NCBI GenBank assembly: GCA_002839855.1
Contig: PGYV01000015.1
Location: forward strand, 1-64,000
Source: Candidatus Goldiibacteriota bacterium HGW-Goldbacteria-1
GTDB taxonomy: Bacteria > Oederibacteriota > PGYV01
Direction of reading: 5' to 3'
Length of the DNA stretch: 64,000 bases
Shown in pieces: positions 9,447 to 17,264 of this stretch (its first letter is position 1; each line of letters opens with the position of its first letter). The notes under the pieces were generated by a model that was not told the DNA's origin, ran no database searches, and worked only from the letters and a program-made list of their open reading frames with translations. The translations under genes and the position numbers were made by a program.

Positions 9447-11759
9447 ATGTTAAAGAAAATTGCGGTTGTATTAATGCTTTTTATTGTCCCGGCTTTTGTT
9501 TTTGCCGCGGATGACCTTATTGGAAAGGATCACTGGTCTTATAAGAATATAAAAGAGCTCTCTGAAAGCGGGATAATAACAATGCCGCTTGAAAAAGACT
9601 CGCTTACACGCGCGGAAGTTGTTGACTATATCAACAACGGCGTTAATAACGTCCTTTACGCGGCAGCAGGCGATTCGTCATCGGGCGGCAGCGATCTGAT
9701 GGGCAAGATTAATAAGTTATACGACCTTGTCAAGGCGTACATGACTGATATGATGCGCACCGAGAAAAAACTTGATGATATTTTAAATACAATTGGCGAT
9801 TTAAGCGCCAAGAAAAAAGAGATAGAAATGAAGCAGGATAAGCTTTTGAATTCAATAGGTATGAGGATAAACGGCGAATCTAATGCTTACATGACAGACC
9901 TTCTGTTATTCGGGAATCAGTTTCAGTCAGCCGGACTTCCCGTTGAACGCGTAAGGCCTATAACACAGTATGTTGATTTAAAGTTCTCCCTTCGCGCAAG
10001 AAAAGACCTTTACGCGGAAGCCACATTCAGGCTGGAAAATATGTTTGGCGGATTCTGGGGCAGCAAGGACGTTTATGGTTTAAGAAGGTTTTTTATTCAG
10101 GGAGATATGCCGGTATCGTTTGTATTCGGAGATTTTCAGGGGAAACAGACCCCGTTCACTTTATGGGCGGTTGATGACGAAAGGCCTTTTGAAGCCAAGG
10201 TTTTTGCTGATAAAAGGGATATGAATAAAAATGAACTTTACCTTTTGGATAATTCCTGGCCGTTAAACGGCGGTAAGCTTCAGACAATAGTTGAACTGTT
10301 TGACTCGGTTGATGTTAATATGATGGTGCTTGGTGCAAGGCTGGGTGAATCAAATAAACCCGGGTACGGCGGGGTAACGTATGTTCATGATCGGTATATG
10401 ATAGGCGGCAGAATCGCAACAGATTTTTCGCTTAAGGATATGCTTGAAGTCGGCGTAAACTATAATGAAATTACTGATGCCAAGGATACAGGAACCCAGT
10501 TAACCCCGGCACAGAATTTAGATCCTTTTAGAAAGGATGTATTCAATAATTATGTAATATCAGGCGACGGCCTGTTTAAATATCAATTTGGAGAAGGGGA
10601 TGAAGACGGCTATGTAAAGGTTTTGGGTGAATTTGCGAAATCAATGTATACGCCTAAAAAAGGCAAGCAGTGGGCGCAATGGTATTATGACAACGCAACG
10701 TATCAGTATGTTACAAAATCAAGCCATCATTATGCCGAAGGCACTGCTATAAAAGCCGGCATAGAAGCTAATTATTTTAACACTACAGTTGAAATAAGCT
10801 ACAAAAATGTGGGCAATTCATTTACCGCGTATGCCTCGCAGACAAGAATATATAATGAAGGCGATAATTTTGGATATCTTACCCAGAATAATACGTGGAA
10901 TATTAATCCCGGTGTCGGGCTTCCGCCTGCTTATACAATTGGCGGCGAAATATATCCTTTTACCATGTATAACCCTGTTATTGTACTGCATAAAGCGGGA
11001 ATGGGTATTGCATCAATTCCCAATTATATTAACGGTACCGGAGTTATGAGAAGCGGCAATTTACTTTATTATCCGCTGAATGAAAATGCAACAAATCCTT
11101 ATGGTGATTCAACGCCAAACAGGTCGGGTATTAGAATTGGACTTAAAGGTGATTATTTTGACGGTATGATTTCTCCGAAGTTTAATTTTGAAATGGCATC
11201 GGAGCCGGAGCCGTTTATCAAGAATAAACCTAAAAACTTTTCTGTTATAGAATTTGGGGCAAAGGCCGAATATTGGCAGTTAGCTGTGATGGGTGGAATA
11301 AAAATGGAAAGTGTGAAAAATGATGCTGTTGGCAATTCCAAGATTGCCTATGATTCCATGGGAATTGATCTTGGCTTAGAATATCAGATTATTAAAAAGA
11401 AATTACTTGCATATTTTGGTTTTAAAAGTAATGTGATAAAAGGAACTGACAGTATTCTATTTGCTACGGCGGAAACTCCATCAACTCTGTCAAGGGTGCC
11501 TATGCCAAGAGGCGTTGCATCATTTATATCTGAAAGATATGACCATACAATCACAAGCCTTGGCGGCGGAGTGGAATTTAAAGTGGCAAAACCTGTAACA
11601 ATGGGTATATATTTTACAAATACCCTTATAGAAGACAACAGGACGGTAAAAACAGCGGAAGATGCTATTTATTACGGGGAACCGATAGGCACAAAATTCT
11701 CTGATTATAACAGTTATAACGCGCAGGAACTTGGCGCAAAGATAAGCATTCTGTTCTAA
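9447..11759 (+). CDS. SLH-domain porin-like outer-membrane protein
   Basis: An upstream in-frame ATG at 9432 overlaps the ribosome site GGAGGT (9434-9439), so the ATG at 9447 is preferred (770 residues). It has a signal peptide ending VFA, then a clear SLH-like segment (DHWSYKNIKELSESGII, then LTRAEVVDYI). A predicted coiled coil at about 85-135 has many Lys/Glu/Met (EKKLDDILNTIGDL). A long beta-rich region ends in ELGAKISILF with a terminal Phe. SLH plus coiled coil plus barrel is the known layout of SLH porins (OmpM, SlpA types), which tie the outer membrane to peptidoglycan. It probably forms an operon or functional pair with the preceding gene. Confidence 0.75.
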   Translation: MLKKIAVVLMLFIVPAFVFAADDLIGKDHWSYKNIKELSESGIITMPLEKDSLTRAEVVDYINNGVNNVLYAAAGDSSSGGSDLMGKINKLYDLVKAYMTDMMRTEKKLDDILNTIGDLSAKKKEIEMKQDKLLNSIGMRINGESNAYMTDLLLFGNQFQSAGLPVERVRPITQYVDLKFSLRARKDLYAEATFRLENMFGGFWGSKDVYGLRRFFIQGDMPVSFVFGDFQGKQTPFTLWAVDDERPFEAKVFADKRDMNKNELYLLDNSWPLNGGKLQTIVELFDSVDVNMMVLGARLGESNKPGYGGVTYVHDRYMIGGRIATDFSLKDMLEVGVNYNEITDAKDTGTQLTPAQNLDPFRKDVFNNYVISGDGLFKYQFGEGDEDGYVKVLGEFAKSMYTPKKGKQWAQWYYDNATYQYVTKSSHHYAEGTAIKAGIEANYFNTTVEISYKNVGNSFTAYASQTRIYNEGDNFGYLTQNNTWNINPGVGLPPAYTIGGEIYPFTMYNPVIVLHKAGMGIASIPNYINGTGVMRSGNLLYYPLNENATNPYGDSTPNRSGIRIGLKGDYFDGMISPKFNFEMASEPEPFIKNKPKNFSVIEFGAKAEYWQLAVMGGIKMESVKNDAVGNSKIAYDSMGIDLGLEYQIIKKKLLAYFGFKSNVIKGTDSILFATAETPSTLSRVPMPRGVASFISERYDHTITSLGGGVEFKVAKPVTMGIYFTNTLIEDNRTVKTAEDAIYYGEPIGTKFSDYNSYNAQELGAKISILF

Positions 11760-11761
11760 AA

Positions 11762-11773
11762 ATAGGGTATAAT
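11762..11773 (+). promoter_or_regulatory. Shared ATAGGGTATAAT element (candidate -10 region)
   Basis: The 12-mer ATAGGGTATAAT occurs here and again at 15776-15787, each time upstream of a gene for a secreted protein. It contains TATAAT, but no convincing -35 box sits 16-18 nt upstream at either place. Confidence 0.4.
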
Positions 11774-11875
11774 TGAATAGTTATATGCTTGTTTTTAATG
11801 TAAACTTTTTGTCAGGTAATACCGTCAAACTGACAGAAAGAAACAATAAAAAATATCTTTAAAGGAGGCAATAAA

Positions 11876-12595
11876 ATGAAGAAAATTGCGGTAATGGCAG
11901 TATTGGTACTGGCTTTCTCGGCGGCTTTTGTTTACGCGGAAAAGCCAAACACAACAATTAGTATTGTATCAGAAGGTTTTACAATTGACGGCTCGCTTGC
12001 TGATTGGGCGGCAGTTAAACCCGTTGTTCTTGACAGCGCAAAGATGTTAACGCACGGCAAAGCGGAATGGGCAGGAAAAGAAGTTCAGTCAGGAAAAGTA
12101 TATGTTGCTTTTACTGAAGACGCGCTTTATGTGGCGGCAGAAATCAAAAGCCCTAAAGGTATTGCTAATAATAACGTAGGTAAAGATATGTGGAACGGCA
12201 ATGCGGTTGAAGTATTTATTGGATTTGACAATTCAGACCCGGAAAGGGAAATGTACACGGAATCAGATTATCAGATTGGTTTTAACCCGGGGAAAGTAAA
12301 CAAAGAAGGAAAAGTAATAAACAAACCGGAAGTATTCTGCTTTAATATGGAGCAGAGTGTTGAGGGTTCAAAAATAAAAGCGAAAAAGATAAAAGGCGGA
12401 TACATTCTTGAAGCAATGGTACCTGCTTCTTTCTTCCCTGCATGGAACGTGGCAAGCGGAAATGAAATTTCTTTTGACATAAGCATAGATGATCAGGGAA
12501 CAAAAGGCGCTGCAAGAAAGCTTCAGTTCACATGGTCGGGATACGCTGAAAGTTACAAGAATCCTGCCGGTTGGGGAACCGCGGTATTAAAATAA
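11876..12595 (+). CDS. Secreted CBM9-like (DOMON-type) carbohydrate-binding protein
   Basis: 239 residues with a signal peptide (about 1-21, ending VYA) and a single domain of the CBM9/DOMON type. Landmarks are IDGSLADWAAVKPV, VYVAFTEDALYVAAEI, MWNGNAVEVFIGFDN, then PASFFPAWNV and GWGTAVLK at the end. The family binds sugars or haem without catalysis. Beside a GH9 enzyme and several galactose-binding-like lipoproteins, carbohydrate binding is the better guess. A strong AAAGGAGG site precedes the ATG. Confidence 0.8.
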   Translation: MKKIAVMAVLVLAFSAAFVYAEKPNTTISIVSEGFTIDGSLADWAAVKPVVLDSAKMLTHGKAEWAGKEVQSGKVYVAFTEDALYVAAEIKSPKGIANNNVGKDMWNGNAVEVFIGFDNSDPEREMYTESDYQIGFNPGKVNKEGKVINKPEVFCFNMEQSVEGSKIKAKKIKGGYILEAMVPASFFPAWNVASGNEISFDISIDDQGTKGAARKLQFTWSGYAESYKNPAGWGTAVLK

Positions 12596-12636
12596 TAATT
12601 TAAAGAAAGATAAAATTGAGGGAGGTAAGGCCGAAT

Positions 12637-13800
12637 ATGAAAAAAGCTCTGGTAACGGTAATAGTGGTACTTGCCGCGGTCGGGATAATATTTTCCGCCT
12701 GCAGCAAGAAAAGGACAGTTCCGGTCGCTCCGGAAGATTTAGGAACGGCTACACATACAGCAACATTTACCAATACACCTACAGCAACAGATACATGGGA
12801 CACATCTATTCCCACGAATACATTTACACGTACTTTTACCAGCACTCCGACAAACACGCCTATTCCAAAACCCGCAGGCTGGATAGATGACTGTGAAGAC
12901 ATTTACGGGCCAAACCAGAATGATTTCCAGGTAACAGGCGGACCGGTTTTAAATTCCGGCGGTTATTGGATAACTTATGACGATAACTCAAAGCAGAATA
13001 ATGGAACATCCTACGTTTGGCCTATGTCTGATACATGGGCTGAAAGAAAAGCTGTTTCTCCTGAACCTTTTGTAATGTCAGCTCCCGGTTATTCCGGTTC
13101 TCCTTACGGACAGGGTTATGCTGCACGTGTTACCGGTTATGTAACAGGCTGTGAAGGCGGTTCGGGCAGCTGGTGGTTAGATACCACATGTACCGGAGCA
13201 GGAACGATTACTATATATAATCCTGCTGAAGAAACAACCGTATTCAGGTTTGGTTTTATCGGAATGGGCTGCCAGTTAACGCCTACAGCGGGTGAAGGCG
13301 CCACAGGTTATGCTACAGGAATGACCGGTGTTGCCGGGCTTATTGACGATCCGATAGATTGTCAGGAAGTGGACTTATCGGGCTTTACCGGAATAAGGTT
13401 CTGGTATAAAGGCGACGGAATGAACTGGAGGGTTAAGATACCATTTACCAACCAGCTTAACTGTGACGGAAAGTATCATCCGGAAATGCCGGTCGGCGAA
13501 GAAGCTGCGATTATGTCTTCGGCAAGTTATACAAAGGCCAATGACGCAGGCTTTAATATTGTGGCCAGCGCCACGGATTGGACGTTAATTGAAATACCTT
13601 TTACGTCGCTTGCTTATGAAACATGGAGTAACCCGCTGGTTAATGCGGCAGACTGTTCTGCGCCGGGCGGCGATTGTGCTATCGCTACTGTGCTTCAGCA
13701 TGTAAAACAGATACAGTTCCAGACATTCGGAGATCCCGCGGCAGATAACCGTTATCCTAACTCCCGCGAATTATGGATTGACGATATAGAACTTTATTAA
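12637..13800 (+). CDS. Lipoprotein with Thr-rich linker and CIA30/CBM11-like domain
   Basis: The start is taken at ATG 12637 because GGAGGT (12621-12626) sits 10 nt upstream; a TTG at 12616 would be too early. 387 residues. The signal ends in IIFSACSKK, a lipobox with Cys. A Thr/Asn linker (TATFTNTPTATDTW) follows, then a beta domain running from WIDDCEDIYGPNQNDFQ to a terminal WIDDIELY. This matches the N-terminal part of the protein at 2-1936 and fits CIA30 or CBM11-type galactose-binding folds. It is probably a surface-exposed lipoprotein that binds glycans. No catalytic motif was recognised. Confidence 0.75.
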   Translation: MKKALVTVIVVLAAVGIIFSACSKKRTVPVAPEDLGTATHTATFTNTPTATDTWDTSIPTNTFTRTFTSTPTNTPIPKPAGWIDDCEDIYGPNQNDFQVTGGPVLNSGGYWITYDDNSKQNNGTSYVWPMSDTWAERKAVSPEPFVMSAPGYSGSPYGQGYAARVTGYVTGCEGGSGSWWLDTTCTGAGTITIYNPAEETTVFRFGFIGMGCQLTPTAGEGATGYATGMTGVAGLIDDPIDCQEVDLSGFTGIRFWYKGDGMNWRVKIPFTNQLNCDGKYHPEMPVGEEAAIMSSASYTKANDAGFNIVASATDWTLIEIPFTSLAYETWSNPLVNAADCSAPGGDCAIATVLQHVKQIQFQTFGDPAADNRYPNSRELWIDDIELY

Positions 13801-13828
13801 TAAATAATTAAGGTAACATTAGTATATT

Positions 13829-13858
13829 TCCGGCCGCGGGGTAATAGTCGCGGCCGGA
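13829..13858 (+). other. Intergenic hairpin without T tract
   Basis: TCCGGCCGCG and CGCGGCCGGA form a perfect 10-bp stem with a 10-nt loop between two co-oriented lipoprotein genes. No T run follows, so an RNA-stability or processing hairpin fits better than a terminator. Confidence 0.6.
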
Positions 13859-13889
13859 TAGAACTCATATAAACAATCAGGAGTTAAAA

Positions 13890-14549
13890 GTGAAAAAAAC
13901 AATTATAATATCAAGTATAACCGCCGTGTTATTTGTTTTAACTTCCTGTGCCGGTGTTATAGAAGTCAAGACACCCGGAATTTCAGGCGGAAAGATAGCG
14001 GCCAAATCCGAAAAGAAGAAATTTAAACCTGTATTATTTGAAGACTTTGAAGCCGGCACTGCTGTCGGTTCTTATTCATATGCCAATACCGGCGGAAACG
14101 CGTCGGCTGAAAAATTTATTGCCACGCTGGATGAAAAGCACGGCGGAAATTATTCCGCGTATTCAAGCTTTGATACCGGCGCGGACGGTGCATGGGGAGT
14201 TGGAATTGGAACCCAAAGCGCGTATGGCGGCGGATATATAGATGCAAAAGACAGGGACACTTTTTCTATCTGGGTAAAAGCACCGGCTGGTATGCCCTTT
14301 TACTTTTTCTGCAACGAAGCGCAGGACAATGGCGGGGACGGGGAATTCTGGAATTCACCTAACCAGACAGGCACCGGAAAGTGGGACCTTTACGAAGTAA
14401 GCATGGATGAATTTTACAAGAATATTTATTCAGGAAATCAGGAAGGCAATAACGCGGTTGATATGACGGCAATGGGTACTGTGGGGCTGCAGTTTTCGGG
14501 CTCTGTGGGCAAAGGCACCGTATATATAGATGATATTTACTTTAAATAA
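13890..14549 (+). CDS. Lipoprotein with CBM11/CIA30-like domain (copy 1)
   Basis: GTG start with CAGGAG upstream; 219 residues. The signal ends LTSCAGV (lipobox Cys). The mature domain reads KPVLFEDFEAGTAVGSYSYA, then FWNSPNQTGTGKWDLYEVS, and closes with GTVYIDDIYFK, the typical final strand of CIA30/CBM11-like folds. It is a close paralogue of the next gene, 31 bp away. No enzyme motif is visible; a non-catalytic glycan-binding surface lipoprotein is inferred. Confidence 0.7.
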   Translation: MKKTIIISSITAVLFVLTSCAGVIEVKTPGISGGKIAAKSEKKKFKPVLFEDFEAGTAVGSYSYANTGGNASAEKFIATLDEKHGGNYSAYSSFDTGADGAWGVGIGTQSAYGGGYIDAKDRDTFSIWVKAPAGMPFYFFCNEAQDNGGDGEFWNSPNQTGTGKWDLYEVSMDEFYKNIYSGNQEGNNAVDMTAMGTVGLQFSGSVGKGTVYIDDIYFK

Positions 14550-14580
14550 CAGCAGAAACTAATTTATTTCGGAGGCTGAA

Positions 14581-15237
14581 TTGAAAAAAACAATTGTAAT
14601 TTCTTCATTCATAGCGATATTGTTTTTAATTACTTCCTGCGCGGGCGTGATTTCATTTAGAAAGCCCGGTACCGCAAGGGTTTCAAAGGCTGCTGCAGGG
14701 GCGGAAGTAAAACCGGTGCTTTTTGATGATTTTGAAAGAGGAAACATCCCAATGACTTATTCTTACGCCAACACACAGGCGGCTGCAAATATGTCAAAGT
14801 TTGCGGTTACAGGCGATGAAAAATATAACGGAAGCAGTTCTGCAGCTTCCGCTTATGACACAGGTACAAGTTCTGAATGGGGCTGCGGCGCCGCGCTTGC
14901 AAGCGCGTATGCCACAGAAGGTTATATTGATGCCGCAGGAAGAAAGTTTATTACGGCATGGGTGCTTGCTCCGGAAAATACCACTTTTTATTTCTTTGTA
15001 AATGAAGCCGCGGCAAACGGCGGCGATGGTGAATACTGGAATTCGCCAAGCCAGACAGGCGCGGGAAAGTGGGCTTATTATGAAATTCCTTTTGATGAAT
15101 TCTTTAAGAACATATACTCCGGCTCTCAGGCCGGGAATAATGACTTAGACCCTTCTGCAATAGGAGTTATAGGCGTTCAGCTTGGCGGAATGCAGGGTAA
15201 GGGTACAATATATCTGGATGATATCTGGCTTAAGTAG
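14581..15237 (+). CDS. Lipoprotein with CBM11/CIA30-like domain (copy 2)
   Basis: TTG start with CGGAGG upstream; 218 residues. The layout is the same as in the preceding gene: lipobox ITSCAGV, KPVLFDDFERGNIPMTYSYA, YWNSPSQTGAGKWAYYEI and a closing GTIYLDDIWLK. The two genes arose by tandem duplication and have since diverged. The function is inferred only from fold resemblance and the cellulase neighbourhood. It is followed at once by a strong terminator, which marks the end of this transcription unit. Confidence 0.7.
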   Translation: MKKTIVISSFIAILFLITSCAGVISFRKPGTARVSKAAAGAEVKPVLFDDFERGNIPMTYSYANTQAAANMSKFAVTGDEKYNGSSSAASAYDTGTSSEWGCGAALASAYATEGYIDAAGRKFITAWVLAPENTTFYFFVNEAAANGGDGEYWNSPSQTGAGKWAYYEIPFDEFFKNIYSGSQAGNNDLDPSAIGVIGVQLGGMQGKGTIYLDDIWLK

Positions 15238-15257
15238 ATTATATCAATTTAATTATC

Positions 15258-15287
15258 AAAAGGCGGCCTTCACGGCCGCCTTTTTTA
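15258..15287 (+). terminator. Rho-independent terminator
   Basis: AAAAGGCGGCC-TTCA-CGGCCGCCTTTT followed by a T run, 20 nt after the stop codon. Confidence 0.93.
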
Positions 15288-15814
15288 TTTTAAAGTTTAT
15301 AGTTTATAGTTTATAGTTTTGTTTTCTACTGTAGAGACACAATGCATTGTGTCTCGTTTTTTTGATTTTTGTGTTTTTTAATGTTGTGGTAGGCACGGGC
15401 TTTAGCCCGGGGCAGTTGTAGTTAATTTGGGTTTTGTTGTGTTCCGGTAGGCGCGGGTCTTTTCCGGCACTATAGCGGAGACGACAATCCGCGGCAGTTG
15501 GTTTGGATTCGATCTTGTTCTGGTTCTGGTAGGCGCACCCTTCAGGGTGAGGTTGTGGAAGTGAAAAAATCTAAACAACGCACCCTAAAGGGTGCGGCTA
15601 CCAAACCTGATGTTTAATACTATTTTGGCAGATGTGGGTCTTTAGCCCGCGGCAGTTGAACTGTATTTGATATTACATGGTTGGAAGCTAAGATTTTAAT
15701 AAATGCTTAAGCGTATAAAAAACAGAGATGTATTTTAAATACCAATTTAAAAATGCGGTTTAAAATCATCTGTTTATAGGGTATAATATAAAAAATCAAT
15801 AACCTGGAGGGTAT
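15288..15814. repeat. Cluster of five class B hairpin elements in a gene-free region
   Basis: A short GTTTATA triplicate is at about 15294-15317. Class B copies lie at 15387-15418 (GCACGGGCTTTAGCCCGG), 15446-15500 (stem interrupted by a 25-nt insert), 15527-15556 (GCACCCTTCAGGGTG), 15577-15606 (opposite orientation, CACCCTAAAGGGTG) and 15626-15658. The flanks GGTAGRCG and GGCAGTTG are conserved while the stem sequences differ. A short palindrome (GAGACACAATGCATTGTGTCTC) is at 15334-15355. The candidate -10 element ATAGGGTATAAT is at 15776-15787. Confidence 0.75.
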
Positions 15815-17239
15815 ATGAAAAAGAAAATATTCATCTTTTTCTTCTTGTTTTTATTATCTTTCTGTTCCGTTTTCGCGGAAACAGTGATGACAATCAGGGA
15901 ATTTTACGGCGGCTCTGTTGATTTTCGCGCTGCAATTCAGACAGACGCTTTTTACGGCTCGCGCGGCGACGGTTTAAGGGCGGGCGGTACGGTTTCCACC
16001 CTTGATTTTCATCAAAGTTTTACCTCTTACAATCCTGCCTGCCTTGCATTTATGAAAACAGCAACTGCTTCTCTTGGGCTTATACCTGTTTCGCTGGGAA
16101 TGGATACGGGAATGATAGCTTCTTTTGCGGGGCAGAGCGTTGAAAGCATAATAAATGAAAATCTTGAAGAATCGTTTCAGGACATGACAAAAACCGCGGG
16201 TGTTACAACCACAATAGATACTATAAAAGGGCACATAGGCCAGCCGCCCGGAATAACTTCCCTTGAAATAATGGTGCCTTTTGCGGATAACGGCGCGGGT
16301 TTTGGCCTTGCCAGGGAAGAGAAATTTACGATGGAATTTGACATGCTGTTAAACGGTACGGAAGTTTTAATTAATATGACGGATGATGAAAATTCCATGA
16401 TAGACGTGGACGCGCGCGCCAAAGTAAACGCGCTTGTAAATATGGATATAAGAAATGTGGTGACGTCATTCGGGCTGGCAAGAAAAATAACGCCTATCTG
16501 GGCCGTGGGCGCTGTTTTGGAACGCATTGAATCGCGCTTTTTCGCGGATGCCGGCGCGCAGGTGGATGCAATTGCGCGGTATTCCGGCAATGATTATGAA
16601 TTTAACACACGGCCTGATAACAGTTTAAACGCAACCGCAGCAGGGGATTTAAGGGCTGAAAGCTGGGGGTTAAGGTTTGGGACATCGCTTCATTCGCCGG
16701 ACGATTCGGTGGAAACCGCAATTGATTTTTCAATTCAGCCGGAGCTTAAATACAAAGGCAGGCTGGATATAAAATATCACACCATTCCGGATTCAATAGA
16801 TATTTCTGATGTAACGCTGACACAGGAAGAAGCAATGGACGGGTCAGATAAAGAACTGAAAGTTAAACTGCCTTCTTTTGCAAGGGTAACGCTTGCATGG
16901 AAGCCGGGAGTAATTATAGCGTTCAATTACACACATTACTTTGACCCTTTTTATATTTCGTATGGCGCTGATAAAGTGCATTTGACAATGATGGACGCTT
17001 TCCGCCTTGGTTTTAATTTTGGCGGCTTCCAGCTTGGCGGCGGAATAATACTTTCAAATGAAGGTACAGAAATAAAAAATGAAGATACCGGAGAGATAAC
17101 CAAACAGACTTCGTGGTTCCCGATACCGGTATTATCAATGGGTATGGTAATACCAATAGGGAAATACATAGACGCGGAAATGGAATTTATGGCAGTGCCT
17201 TTTCCGGTTTTAAAATCAGCTGTAACATATAATTTTTAG
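15815..17239 (+). CDS. Outer-membrane beta-barrel protein of unknown function
   Basis: 474 residues, GGAGG 5 nt before the ATG, and a signal peptide ending VFA. YNPACLAFMKTATASLGLIPVSLG resembles the N-terminal 'NPA' region of FadL/PorV-like barrels. The remainder alternates beta strands and ends in FPVLKSAVTYNF with a terminal Phe, as expected for a barrel. It lies 25 bp upstream of the large repeat protein, so the two are probably co-transcribed. The ligand is unknown. Confidence 0.65.
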   Translation: MKKKIFIFFFLFLLSFCSVFAETVMTIREFYGGSVDFRAAIQTDAFYGSRGDGLRAGGTVSTLDFHQSFTSYNPACLAFMKTATASLGLIPVSLGMDTGMIASFAGQSVESIINENLEESFQDMTKTAGVTTTIDTIKGHIGQPPGITSLEIMVPFADNGAGFGLAREEKFTMEFDMLLNGTEVLINMTDDENSMIDVDARAKVNALVNMDIRNVVTSFGLARKITPIWAVGAVLERIESRFFADAGAQVDAIARYSGNDYEFNTRPDNSLNATAAGDLRAESWGLRFGTSLHSPDDSVETAIDFSIQPELKYKGRLDIKYHTIPDSIDISDVTLTQEEAMDGSDKELKVKLPSFARVTLAWKPGVIIAFNYTHYFDPFYISYGADKVHLTMMDAFRLGFNFGGFQLGGGIILSNEGTEIKNEDTGEITKQTSWFPIPVLSMGMVIPIGKYIDAEMEFMAVPFPVLKSAVTYNF

Positions 17240-17264
17240 CGTAAAAATATAAAAGAGGTGCCTG

